Source: an uncultured Prevotella sp. | GTDB taxonomy: Bacteria > Bacteroidota > Bacteroidia > Bacteroidales > Bacteroidaceae | DNA length: 64,000 bases | Assembly (NCBI GenBank): GCA_937922435.1 | Contig: CAKZVT010000029.1 | Coordinates: 73,378 to 137,377 of the forward strand | Direction of reading: 5' to 3' | In this document: positions 48,572 through 56,332 of the stretch, one piece after another | How the letters are laid out: every line of letters begins with the position of its first letter | How positions within the stretch are numbered: the stretch's first letter is position 1 | Notes under the pieces: generated by a model | Databases searched by the model: none | The model's input: only the letters and a program-made list of their open reading frames with translations | Told to the model about the DNA's origin: nothing | Position numbers and translations under genes: made by a program

Positions 48572-49330
48572 ATGAAAAAGTTGAAGATTTTTGGCATGGC
48601 GATGTTTGCCATGCTGGCGTGTATCAACATTACATCGTGCAGCGATGACGATGATGACAAAGGTGGAGAACGCAAGCCAGTAAACGATGAGCGCAAGTTG
48701 AGAAACATGTATGCCACAGACGATGACGGCAGCATGTGGTGGCACTTCGACAACCCGGCATGGGACAATGGCAGGCTCGTATCATTTGAGAATATTGAGG
48801 GAAGTTATACAATAAACTATTATGGTAGCAACAAGGCACGCATAGACGACTGCGAAATAACACTGGACAGCCAGGGCTATGCGATAATAGTTGAAGACGG
48901 GACAAGCACAAGCATGCTCACATATAATAAAGATGGACGACTGACCGAGTACGACTGCGACAATGACCCGGAAGGAGGAAACGAAAAATACAAAGTGACA
49001 ATAAACTATAATGCTGACGGCGATATAACCAGTACGGAAGACCCTTATGATGGAGTATGCCAATTTGCATACACCAATACGAGTACAGCTAACCCAATAG
49101 AAAACAAAGGCGGTGCAATGATAATGGAAATGCTTGACCTTGGTGTGCTTGACAGCGATTATTATTACTTCGGCATTTACGGAAAAGGCGTTAAACACCT
49201 GCCTGTAAAAATCGGTACGGCAACTTTGGACTGGACGCTTGACGACAAAGGGTACCCGGCAACATGCGTAGTCAATGACTCGGAAGACTGGGAAACACCC
49301 AAAATCACATATCATTGGATATGGGAATAA
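48572..49330 (+). CDS. surface-type lipoprotein behind structured leader (copy 3)
   Basis: A 252-residue lipoprotein, signal peptide MKKLKIFGMAMFAMLACINI with lipobox ITSC and export-type SDDDDDK after the Cys. The mature part is beta-rich with YD/NKDG-type repeats (MLTYNKDGRLTEYDCDND, VTINYNADGDITSTED, GTATLDWTLDDKGYPATCVV), and resembles DUF4595-like proteins of Bacteroidetes; the match is from memory and moderate. Function unknown. It has its own terminator. The start of the mature chain is nearly the same as in 22871-23290, the gene behind copy 1. Confidence 0.8.
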   Translation: MKKLKIFGMAMFAMLACINITSCSDDDDDKGGERKPVNDERKLRNMYATDDDGSMWWHFDNPAWDNGRLVSFENIEGSYTINYYGSNKARIDDCEITLDSQGYAIIVEDGTSTSMLTYNKDGRLTEYDCDNDPEGGNEKYKVTINYNADGDITSTEDPYDGVCQFAYTNTSTANPIENKGGAMIMEMLDLGVLDSDYYYFGIYGKGVKHLPVKIGTATLDWTLDDKGYPATCVVNDSEDWETPKITYHWIWE

Positions 49331-49338
49331 TATTCGTG

Positions 49339-49373
49339 GCGGAGCACAAGAAGCGGTGCTCCGCTTTTTTTTT
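49339..49373 (+). terminator. rho-independent terminator
   Basis: GCGGAGCAC / GTGCTCCGC with an 8-nt loop and nine T. Confidence 0.95.
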
Positions 49374-49394
49374 GAAAAAAATTCCGCTTCCGGT

Positions 49395-49421
49395 GTAACA
49401 AAACTTCAAGTTATTACGTCT
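49395..49421 (+). promoter_or_regulatory. candidate ECF-sigma promoter of the 49451 operon
   Basis: GTAAC (49395-49399), 17 nt, CGTCT (49417-49421). This is the AAC/CGTC pattern used by many extracytoplasmic-function sigma factors, not the housekeeping TTTG/TAnnTTTG. It lies 30 nt before the first gene of an operon encoding an ECF sigma factor, so self-regulation is likely. Confidence 0.65.
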
Positions 49422-49450
49422 GCATAATAAAGGACATAAAACTTGAAGCG

Positions 49451-49915
49451 ATGAAAAGGACATTTGCACTGACCATGCTGGCGGCTGCGCTCTGCCTCGC
49501 GGCTGCGGCCAAGACGAGCAACGAGGTAATACGCGACATACGCGCGGACGACAAGGCGTTCACCGTAAGGCTGAACTGGTTGACGAAGACCCTGCTGTCA
49601 GGCTTTGCGGACGGAGCGTTGAAAGGGGCAATGCACCACATACGCAGCGGCACCATTGTCACGATAGACGACGGCGGAGAGGCGTCGAAGAGGAAGTTCC
49701 TTGAATGCGTAGCCCAGCTTGACACGTGCGTCTACCTGCCGCTGGCACGCGTCTGCGACGAGGACGAGACGGTGCAGCTGTTCGGCAGGATGAAAAACGG
49801 AAGCATAAGGGAGCTGCTGGTAGCAGTGACTGACGATGCTGACTGCACCCTTGTCCGCCTGAAAGGCAAGCTGACGCAGGAGGACGTACAGAGGATGCTC
49901 GAGAACAAAGACTGA
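49451..49915 (+). CDS. DUF4252 family exported protein (first copy)
   Basis: A 154-residue protein with signal peptide MKRTFALTMLAAALCLAAAA. The body (FTVRLNWLTKTLLSGFADGA, VYLPLARVCDEDETVQLFGR, TLVRLKGKLTQEDVQRMLEN) matches DUF4252, a small alpha/beta family of unknown function that in Bacteroidetes is coded with ECF sigma factors. It leads the operon; the sigma gene begins 18 nt after it. A second DUF4252 protein closes the operon. Confidence 0.85.
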   Translation: MKRTFALTMLAAALCLAAAAKTSNEVIRDIRADDKAFTVRLNWLTKTLLSGFADGALKGAMHHIRSGTIVTIDDGGEASKRKFLECVAQLDTCVYLPLARVCDEDETVQLFGRMKNGSIRELLVAVTDDADCTLVRLKGKLTQEDVQRMLENKD

Positions 49916-49933
49916 AATACATTGAAAACAACA

Positions 49934-50452
49934 ATGACAGGCGAAGAGTTTAAACAACGGTTCATGCCGTACAGCGGCAGGATGTACGCAGTGGCTCTAA
50001 GCCTGACATGCGACGGGCAGGAGGCCGAAGACGCCGTGCAGGACGCCTACCTCCGCCTGTGGACGCGGCGCGACAGCCTGCCACGCATGGACAACGCCGA
50101 AGCCTACTGCGTGACGCTGGTAAAGCACGTATGCTACGACAGGCTACGGAGCAGACACTTGACACCCGACGGCAACGGCATCGAAACAATGCGGAAAGCG
50201 GCGCTGACCGACACTGCGGAGGAGGTAGAAGCCAAAGACCACGCGGCAATAATGCGCCGGTGCATAGCACGCCTGCCTGAAACAGCGCGCCTGCTGGTCG
50301 TAATGCGCGACGTAAACGGCCTCGGCTACGACGAAATAGCACAGGCCACGGGGCTTGCCCCGTCAAACATACGCGTAACGCTAAGCAGGGCGAGAAAGAC
50401 TTTACGCGAACAATTCAACGCTATCATAAATTATGGCAACACACGAAATTAA
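49934..50452 (+). CDS. ECF-type RNA polymerase sigma factor
   Basis: A 172-residue sigma-70 family member with only regions 2 and 4. Region 2: MYAVALSLTCDGQEAEDAVQ, DAYLRLWTRRDSLPRMDNAE, YCVTLVKHVCYDRLRSR. Region 4: LPETARLLVVMRDVNGLGYD, EIAQATGLAPSNIRVTLSRA, RKTLREQF. ATG at 49934 is preferred to a TTG 12 nt upstream. The next gene overlaps its end by 20 nt and codes for the likely anti-sigma factor. Signal unknown; the DUF4252 proteins are the probable regulon. Confidence 0.93.
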   Translation: MTGEEFKQRFMPYSGRMYAVALSLTCDGQEAEDAVQDAYLRLWTRRDSLPRMDNAEAYCVTLVKHVCYDRLRSRHLTPDGNGIETMRKAALTDTAEEVEAKDHAAIMRRCIARLPETARLLVVMRDVNGLGYDEIAQATGLAPSNIRVTLSRARKTLREQFNAIINYGNTRN

Positions 50453-50954
50453 GGAGCTGTTGGCACGCTACTACGACGGGCTGACCACCGAAGAGGAGGA
50501 GGCGCGCCTGGCGCAGTTGCTCGACGACGGCGACGCGCCTGGCAGCCTGAAGGCCGAACAGCGCTTCTTCACGGCCCTGCACGCCGTCCGTACTACCGGC
50601 GCAAAGCCCGACGGCCTCGACCGGCGGCTCGAGGCGCAGATAGACCGATGGAGCGGCGAGGCCGACGGCACTGCCCGACGCCCCACCCTGCGACTGGCAA
50701 TGCGTCTGCGCCAAGCCTGCGGCATTGCGGCCAGCGTGCTCGCCGTGGCGACGCTCGGCACATACCTGCACGGACGGACAAGCATCACGCCCGACGAGCA
50801 GGCCGCGCTGGCGCAGGCCCGGACGGCACTGGTAGAGTTCTCGGCCACGCTCAACAAAGGCTTCGACCAGATGGAGGCGGCACAGGAAAAAACCGCCGAA
50901 CTGAACAGGAAACTAAGCAAATGTATGGAAATGACAAAAAACGACGTAAAATGA
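50433..50954 (+). CDS. probable membrane anti-sigma factor
   Basis: A 173-residue single-pass protein. The N-terminal cytoplasmic part (EIKELLARYYDGLTTEEEEA, LKAEQRFFTALHAVR) resembles the zinc-free anti-sigma helices that bind ECF sigma factors; one membrane segment (about 93-111, CGIAASVLAVATLGTYLHG) leads to a short coiled periplasmic tail ending in KLSKCMEMTKN. It overlaps the sigma gene by 20 nt and the last gene by 4 nt (ATGA), so the three are translated together. The assignment is by position and topology. Confidence 0.82.
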   Translation: MATHEIKELLARYYDGLTTEEEEARLAQLLDDGDAPGSLKAEQRFFTALHAVRTTGAKPDGLDRRLEAQIDRWSGEADGTARRPTLRLAMRLRQACGIAASVLAVATLGTYLHGRTSITPDEQAALAQARTALVEFSATLNKGFDQMEAAQEKTAELNRKLSKCMEMTKNDVK

Positions 50955-51406
50955 AAAAGCTGATATCAACACTCGTGGCGGCAGTGCTCGTCACCGCCAG
51001 CCTTGCAGCGCAAGAATCGTTTACAACGAAATTCGGAAGCATCAAGGGCGTAACGTCCGTATATGTGTCGAAAGCACTGCTCGGCATGATGCCCGACATG
51101 AAGAGCAACGGCATGAACTTCGCAGCGGTGGCCTCAAAGCTCGACAACATACAGATACTCAACACCGAGACAAAAGCCGCCGCCAACGCCTTGAAAGACG
51201 GATGCCGGCAGCTCATAGCCAAAGAGAAATACGAGAGCCTGATGAACGTAAGCGACGGCGGCGAGCACACCGGCATATACATGAAGGAATACGCCCGGGG
51301 CAAAAGGCAATACGTGATGCTAAATACAGACAAGGACGAAACGAGCGTCATCGTGCTGACGGGCGACCTGACCCTGCAAGACATCAAGAACGTGATAGGG
51401 AAATAG
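50951..51406 (+). CDS. DUF4252 family exported protein (second copy)
   Basis: A 151-residue exported protein, signal peptide MKKLISTLVAAVLVTASLAAQ. SFTTKFGSIKGVTSVYVSKA, LLGMMPDMKSNG, KEYARGKRQYVMLNTDKDE and VIVLTGDLTLQDIKNVIG fit DUF4252. The ATG overlaps the anti-sigma stop; the much longer frame extending upstream is in another frame of the anti-sigma gene and is false. Function unknown. It ends the operon ahead of the bidirectional terminator. Confidence 0.86.
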   Translation: MKKLISTLVAAVLVTASLAAQESFTTKFGSIKGVTSVYVSKALLGMMPDMKSNGMNFAAVASKLDNIQILNTETKAAANALKDGCRQLIAKEKYESLMNVSDGGEHTGIYMKEYARGKRQYVMLNTDKDETSVIVLTGDLTLQDIKNVIGK

Positions 51407-51449
51407 GCCGGGACAACAGACGCAACGACTGCGCCGTGCCCCATAAACG

Positions 51450-51493
51450 AAACAAGCGGAAATCCCTTTGCATATCAGGATTTCCGCTTGTTT
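51450..51493. terminator. bidirectional terminator between the ECF operon and tRNA-His
   Basis: Perfect 16-bp stem AAACAAGCGGAAATCC / GGATTTCCGCTTGTTT, loop 12 nt, T-rich on both sides. Confidence 0.95.
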
Positions 51494-51499
51494 GTTCCG

Positions 51500-51574
51500 G
51501 GTGGAGGGTGGGGCTCGAACCCACGACATTCAGAACCACAATCTGACGCTCTAACCAACTGAACTACATCCACC
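51500..51574 (-). tRNA. tRNA-His (GTG)
   Basis: Folds as a full cloverleaf on the minus strand: anticodon arm TCAGA-TTGTGGT-TCTGA with GTG at positions 34-36, T arm GTGGG-TTCGAGC-CCCAC, D arm GTTC/GAGC. The extra G at -1 is encoded and faces C73, the histidine identity pair. One acceptor pair (position 6 with 67) is T with C, a mismatch. CCA is not encoded. Confidence 0.95.
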
Positions 51575-51667
51575 GTGTTGTAAGATGCTTCCTTTTCGGA
51601 AGCGAGTGCAAAGGTACGGGATTTATTTGAATTAACCAAACAAATCCCGTATTTTTTATTGCTTCGT

Positions 51668-52060
51668 TTATTTTGCAGGTGCTTTTGGTGCCTGCGGTGC
51701 AGCTTCCTTCGCAGCATCTCCGGCCTGTGCCGGTGCGTCCTGCTTGGTCTGGCTTGCGCCGAAACCGGGCAGGTTGTTAGGATTGGTCTGCTGCTGTTCG
51801 GTAGCCGCCTTCTCTATCACGCTGCTTTCACCAACCGCAGTGGGTGCCACGTATGCGCAGATGACGCTCAGTATGACCATCGCCACTGCAAGCCCCCACG
51901 TGGTCTTCTCGATTACGTCGGTAGTCTTGCGGACGCCCATTATCTGGTTTGAAGATGAGAAGTTGGAGGCAAGCCCTCCGCCTTTGGATTCCTGTATCAG
52001 CACTATGCCTATCATGAGCAGTGCCGCCAGTACGATTAAGATTACGAATAATGTGTACAT
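51668..52060 (-). CDS. secG: preprotein translocase subunit SecG
   Basis: Small SecYEG channel subunit, 130 residues. Two membrane helices (residues 1-22, LFVILIVLAALLMIGIVLIQ, and 52-72, TTWGLAVAMVILSVICAYVA) flank the conserved IQESKGGGLASNFSSSNQIMG loop. The C-terminal 50 residues are Ala/Pro/Gln-rich (PAQAGDAAKEAAPQAPKAPA), longer than in E. coli SecG but usual in Bacteroidetes. It is last in the minus-strand cluster sigma-54 activator, lptE, TPR-like, secG. Confidence 0.94.
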   Translation of the reverse strand: MYTLFVILIVLAALLMIGIVLIQESKGGGLASNFSSSNQIMGVRKTTDVIEKTTWGLAVAMVILSVICAYVAPTAVGESSVIEKAATEQQQTNPNNLPGFGASQTKQDAPAQAGDAAKEAAPQAPKAPAK

Positions 52061-52065
52061 TGCTG

Positions 52066-52812
52066 TTATTTGTATTTATTGTTTATTATCAATTTCTCGA
52101 GAAAACGGATTTGGTCTGCAAAGTAAGCATTTTTTTTTGGATAATTCAAATTTAATCGTTTAATAATTTCCAAAGCCTTAGAATATCGCCCCTGCTTTAT
52201 GTAAATTTGCGCCAAAGTCTCCGTAAAGTATTTCTCGTCGCCCTCTTTTTTTTCGTTTCCATCAATTTCGGGCATGTATTCGGGTTCATCTTTCAGCTCT
52301 ATTTTGCCTCCGTCGTTGTTGATGAAGTTGTCAATAAGCTCCTGCCCCCTCATTGCCGGGCTGTCGCCATCAAGCCCACCTTCGGTCTCAAGCAGGTATG
52401 CCACATAGTCTATGGCGGCATCGGCAGGCGTGGGCTTGCGCTTCTTGGCCGCGTCATCGGCTGCGGTGTCGGCAGGAATGGAGTCGAGGAAGCGGTCGAT
52501 TAGCGAGATGGTGCGGTTAGCCCCGTCGTCGCCGCCGTTCCCGGTCTGTGCCTGTACTTCCGCCTTTTCAGGCCGCCGCAGCCTATAGTGGGCGGCCTCA
52601 ACGAGGTTGAACACCACTTCGCGGTCGGTCACGTACACCGCCGAGCGCCGCAGCTCTTCGTCGAACGAAGGGTCGTGCAGCAGGTAGAGGTTTTGCAGCA
52701 GCAGCAGCCTGGCCGTCTGGAAGTACGGGTATAGTGCGAGCAGGGAGCGCAGGTCGTACAGCGTCTCCTTGTCCATCAGTCCGGGGTGCTTTATCAGTTG
52801 CTCCAAATCCAT
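52066..52812 (-). CDS. TPR-like protein of the lptE-secG cluster
   Basis: A 248-residue soluble protein without signal peptide. N-terminal helices (DLRSLLALYPYFQTARLLLL) and the C-terminal stretch YFTETLAQIYIKQGRYSKAL EIIKRLNLNYPKKN (read in two parts) look like tetratricopeptide helices; the middle is acidic and low in complexity. It is conserved at this place in Bacteroidales without known function. It starts 12 nt after lptE. The 3' third is AT-rich compared with the 5' part. Confidence 0.78.
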   Translation of the reverse strand: MDLEQLIKHPGLMDKETLYDLRSLLALYPYFQTARLLLLQNLYLLHDPSFDEELRRSAVYVTDREVVFNLVEAAHYRLRRPEKAEVQAQTGNGGDDGANRTISLIDRFLDSIPADTAADDAAKKRKPTPADAAIDYVAYLLETEGGLDGDSPAMRGQELIDNFINNDGGKIELKDEPEYMPEIDGNEKKEGDEKYFTETLAQIYIKQGRYSKALEIIKRLNLNYPKKNAYFADQIRFLEKLIINNKYK

Positions 52813-52824
52813 GTCTGTTGCGGT

Positions 52825-53355
52825 TTACCAGTTGGCTACGGTGGCGTTGAATATCTGGTCGGTAAGGTCTTCCACCATTTGCGTTACAAGCTCTTCCTGT
52901 ACGGCGGTGAACGACTGCGATGTCTCGAACGATGCGGTGGCCGTAAACTGCTGCTCGAAGTCCTCGTTGTGGTTGGCGTTGTTGGTGAACCTCACGTTTA
53001 CCGTCATCGACAGCTCGGCCTGGGCTGATGTGCCTTCAGACGTTACGGCCTTGTTGCGCTGCGAGTACTGTGTTATCTCGCCTTCGATTTTCATGTCGCC
53101 GTTGCGCTTCACCTGGATGAGGCGTGTATGGTTGGCAAAGACGTCTTTCAGCTGGTTGTTGAAGATGCTCCCCATAGGCGCCCATACGTAGCTGGAGCGT
53201 ATTGGGAAGTCGGCTATCTCGATGGTCTTGGTCTTCGAGTAGTCGATGCTCGCACCGTTGAACTTGTACGACACGGTGCATGCCGCCGTCAGCACCGCCA
53301 GCGCCAATACGGCCAGCAGTCTTGCGCATGCCTTCCTATAGTTTGTCAAGTCCAT
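52825..53355 (-). CDS. lptE: LptE-like LPS assembly lipoprotein
   Basis: Outer-membrane lipoprotein of 176 residues that should plug and assemble the LptD LPS translocon. Signal ARLLAVLALAVLTAAC with lipobox TAAC; then CTVSYKFNGASIDYSKTKTI, EIADFPIRSSYVWAPMGSIF and LIQVKRNGDMKIEGEITQYS, which fit the LptE/LptE-like Bacteroidetes family. The start overlaps the end of the sigma-54 activator gene by 20 nt. Confidence 0.9.
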   Translation of the reverse strand: MDLTNYRKACARLLAVLALAVLTAACTVSYKFNGASIDYSKTKTIEIADFPIRSSYVWAPMGSIFNNQLKDVFANHTRLIQVKRNGDMKIEGEITQYSQRNKAVTSEGTSAQAELSMTVNVRFTNNANHNEDFEQQFTATASFETSQSFTAVQEELVTQMVEDLTDQIFNATVANW

Positions 53356-54568
53356 ATTGCTTTATCCTCCTGTAAAGTGTCCGGTCAGATATGCCCAGCT
53401 CCTTTGCCGCCTTCTTGCGGTTGCCGCCGTTGCGCTCGAGCGCCTTCTCCACCATCTGGCGGCCGATGTCCTCGAGATTCAGGCTCTCGGGTTCGGATAT
53501 TTCCTCGGCAACGGCATCCATCACGGCCTGCTCCTGGCGCATGTCAGCGCCCGAACCGCCGGCCGCGCCCTGTATAACCGACGGCAGATTGGGCTGCGTA
53601 CTTGTTGTCTGCACGCCGCGCGCCGAGTCGAACTGCTTGCGCAGGCTGTTCATCTCGCGGCGCAGGTCGCTCACGTTACCGCGCAACTCGTACAGTATTT
53701 TGTACAGGATGTCGCGCTCGCTCTCGAACGAGTGTCCGCCCGTGGCAGCCGCCACGGTTGCCAGTTGCGTGCTCTCGGCATCCTCTGGTATGAAGCGGTG
53801 TATTGTCTCGCCGTCGATAACGCGCTCCTCGCTCAACACCGACATCTGCTCGGTGATGTTCTTCAGCTGGCGCACGTTGCCCGGCCACTTGTACTTCAGC
53901 ATTACGGCCTTGGCCTCGTCTGTGAGCGTTATCTTGGGCAGGCGGTACTTCTCGGCCGTCTGCATGGCGAAGAGACGGAACAACAGCAGTATGTCCTCGC
54001 CGCGGTCGCGCAGCGGAGGCATCTGTATCGGTATGGTGTTCAGTCGGTAGTACAAGTCCTCTCGGAAGCGGCCTTCGCTTACGGCGCGGCGCATATTCAC
54101 GTTGGTGGCGGCCACTATGCGCACATCGGTCTTCATTATGCGCTGTCCGCCCACACGTATGTATTCGCCGGTCTCAAGCACACGCAGCAGGCGCGCCTGC
54201 GTTGCCGGTGGCAGCTCGCCCACCTCGTCGAGGAATATTGTGCCCTTGTCGGCCACGCCGAAGTATCCCTCGCTCTCGCCCACGGCACCGGTAAACGAGC
54301 CTTTCTCGTGGCCGAACAGCTCGCTGTCGATTGTGCCCTCGGGTATTGAGCCGCAGTTCACAGCAAAATACTTTTCGCGCCGGCGCGGCGAATTGTCATG
54401 TATTATGCGCGGAATTATCTCCTTGCCCACGCCGCTCTCGCCCACGACAAGCACGGACAAGTCGGTCGGCGCCACCTGCATGGCCACGTCGAGCGCGCGG
54501 TTCAGCCCGGGGCAGTTGCCCACTATGTTGTACCGCTGTTTTACCTTTTGCAGTTCGGTAGAGTTCAT
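53336..54568 (-). CDS. sigma-54-dependent AAA+ transcription activator
   Basis: A 410-residue enhancer-binding protein without receiver or other sensor domain. The AAA+ part has Walker A VVGESGVGKE, the sigma-54 contact loop as HEKGSFTGAVGESEGYF, Walker B GTIFLDEVGELP, and the sensor motif KWPGNVRQLKNITEQM. A linker follows, then a Fis-type HTH at the C-terminus (GGNRKKAAKELGISDRTLYR). Start is ATG at 54568; a TTG four codons upstream overlaps the -7 box. In Bacteroidales it lies with lptE and secG; targets are unknown. Confidence 0.94.
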   Translation of the reverse strand: MNSTELQKVKQRYNIVGNCPGLNRALDVAMQVAPTDLSVLVVGESGVGKEIIPRIIHDNSPRRREKYFAVNCGSIPEGTIDSELFGHEKGSFTGAVGESEGYFGVADKGTIFLDEVGELPPATQARLLRVLETGEYIRVGGQRIMKTDVRIVAATNVNMRRAVSEGRFREDLYYRLNTIPIQMPPLRDRGEDILLLFRLFAMQTAEKYRLPKITLTDEAKAVMLKYKWPGNVRQLKNITEQMSVLSEERVIDGETIHRFIPEDAESTQLATVAAATGGHSFESERDILYKILYELRGNVSDLRREMNSLRKQFDSARGVQTTSTQPNLPSVIQGAAGGSGADMRQEQAVMDAVAEEISEPESLNLEDIGRQMVEKALERNGGNRKKAAKELGISDRTLYRRIKQYGLDKL

Positions 54569-54694
54569 TTCAGACGGCAAAAATACTCATTTTATTTCAA
54601 ATATCGCCATCAGCCGCCCCGAAATTGCATATTTTCACACATTCGGGGCAATATGCAGAATGAATATGCAAAACTACTGTAACCCGGCATCATT

Positions 54695-54746
54695 AAAAGC
54701 ATCCAGGCCGCAAGCGTCTTGCTATGACGCCTGCGGCCTGATGCCT
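54695..54746 (-). terminator. terminator of the FimB-like gene
   Basis: Long hairpin with arms AGGCCGCAAGCGTC and GACGCCTGCGGCCT plus flanking AAAAGCATC / GATGCCTTTT, four mismatches in all. Confidence 0.75.
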
Positions 54747-54769
54747 TTTTATTAAATTTAAGGAAGTAT

Positions 54770-56134
54770 TTATTCCGGATAAGTTATCGTAGCGAATGCG
54801 CGGAGGATGTCACCAGGACGAGATGGATTCCCAATTAACTGTTCATTCGGCAAAAGACATGACTCTATCTTTCCTTCGCTGTTTCTGAAACAATATAGAA
54901 CACCCTTTGTGTCAAATTTATCAACGTCTTTACCTTCTTCTATTAGGTTTGTTATATTTGTGGCAATGGTGGAATATTCCTCTCTCATATAATTCAACTC
55001 GACCATGTTTGCCAAATGCCAACCTGTAACACCGTCCACTGCAAGCTCGTCGATGCCTTTGCTAACAACAGTCTCCAAATCTTCCACGCTTTCTAAGGTT
55101 GAGTACTTCGGCGACATCAGCGTAAATGTATTCTCTGTATCGTCGTTCTTCATCAACACATAGCAGCCTTTATACATTTTTCCTACTTCAGGGGCAGTTC
55201 CTGTTACGGCATCCTCGCCCGACGGGTCGTCATCGCCACCTGGCACAACAGTTTCGCTTTCGCCCGATTCGTCAAACGAGAACGTAACGTCGGTAGTTCC
55301 GGCCCATTCCACACCAGTGAGAGAGCCGCTCAACTCCACACCGTCGCTGTTGTACGTTCCGTTGATGTTCACCTTGTAGTTGGCCTTCAGCTCCTTCGGG
55401 CAATTGTACGAGTAGCTGTGTATGTTGTCGCCCGTAGTGAACGACACCTTTACCGTTGCCGTGCCGGACGCTTCCAGCAGATAAACCGCGCCGGCGCTTT
55501 TCCATACATTGGTCTCGCCCTCACGTGTCAGGTTTGCGGTGTAGTCGCCGTTGTCTCCGTCATAAGTACCGTCGAGCTTTATGTTCTCATACAGCGGACT
55601 TACAGACACCGTTACAGCCGTAACGCTTGCCGGCACGTTGTTGATTATCACGCTTTCAAGCATCATCACCTTCCTTTCGAGCGACAGCGTCAGAGTATTC
55701 TCCTCGCCGTAGGCCATCTTCACATTGTTTTTAGCCGTCATCACATCGCCGTGCATGTGTCCGTCCTTCAGTGCCACGACCGCGTCTTTCGTGGCGTTCT
55801 CCTTCGTCGGCAGTTCGTATGCTTCAGCGTCTGTGCCTGCCAAGGCGTAAACGCCATAGCTGCCTTCAGGCAGTTTCAGCGACAGTTCGTCATCCCCGGA
55901 TGCGAGCTGAACCAAATCAACGCACCTGTCGGCCTCGTCAAATACATATATGTTAACAGGATAGCTTATCTCCGCCGTGCCTTCAGCGCCTTCAGCCTGG
56001 GCAGCACGCGTGCGTATAACCAAGGTGCTGTTGGCATCCTTGTCTTCAAAAGCCTCCTCGTCATTAAATTTTTCACAAGAGAAAAGGGACGTTGCAAATA
56101 ATAACAACAATGTTGTTTTTAGGATGTTTTTCAT
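54770..56134 (-). CDS. FimB/Mfa2-like fimbrial anchor lipoprotein with extra C-terminal domain
   Basis: A 454-residue lipoprotein, signal MKNILKTTLLLLFATSLFSC with lipobox LFSC. Residues about 35-290 match the FimB/Mfa2 fold: STLVIRTRAAQAEG, ISYPVNIYVFDEADRCVDLV, LSLKLPEGSYGVYALAGTDA, LTLSLERKVMMLESVIINNV. A linker rich in G/D/S/E (ESETVVPGGDDDPSGEDAV) joins a 140-residue domain (GKMYKGCYVLMKNDDTENTF, WHLANMVELNYMREEYSTIA) that is not in plain FimB/Mfa2 proteins. Likely a fimbrial base or tip subunit. It is 5 kb from the fimbrial operon at the window end. TAACTTTG box at 56160-56167. Confidence 0.78.
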   Translation of the reverse strand: MKNILKTTLLLLFATSLFSCEKFNDEEAFEDKDANSTLVIRTRAAQAEGAEGTAEISYPVNIYVFDEADRCVDLVQLASGDDELSLKLPEGSYGVYALAGTDAEAYELPTKENATKDAVVALKDGHMHGDVMTAKNNVKMAYGEENTLTLSLERKVMMLESVIINNVPASVTAVTVSVSPLYENIKLDGTYDGDNGDYTANLTREGETNVWKSAGAVYLLEASGTATVKVSFTTGDNIHSYSYNCPKELKANYKVNINGTYNSDGVELSGSLTGVEWAGTTDVTFSFDESGESETVVPGGDDDPSGEDAVTGTAPEVGKMYKGCYVLMKNDDTENTFTLMSPKYSTLESVEDLETVVSKGIDELAVDGVTGWHLANMVELNYMREEYSTIATNITNLIEEGKDVDKFDTKGVLYCFRNSEGKIESCLLPNEQLIGNPSRPGDILRAFATITYPE

Positions 56135-56159
56135 AACTTATGTTTTTGGTAAATTTACG

Positions 56160-56167
56160 CAAAGTTA
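56160..56167 (-). promoter_or_regulatory. -7 box of the FimB-like gene
   Basis: TAACTTTG on the minus strand, 26 nt before the start codon. Confidence 0.5.
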
Positions 56168-56332
56168 AATATTTTATTGTTAATGCGCACGCAACATCCT
56201 ATGTAAAACAATAATTTTACACTTCCCTAACATTCCTTGATATCTTTTTAACGTGAGCGCGACAGAACCCTACATTATTAATATGGTTGCTTTTCCAGCC
56301 AAAACAAACGGTTTTTCTTGCCAAATCATAAT

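Noticed and set aside
50648..50950. N-terminal extension of the second DUF4252 protein
   Set aside because: It lies in another frame of the anti-sigma gene and is Arg/Gly-rich; the signal peptide begins at 50951.
53391..54349. Plus-strand frames opposite the sigma-54 activator
   Set aside because: Shadows of a well-supported gene with no own promoter or motif.
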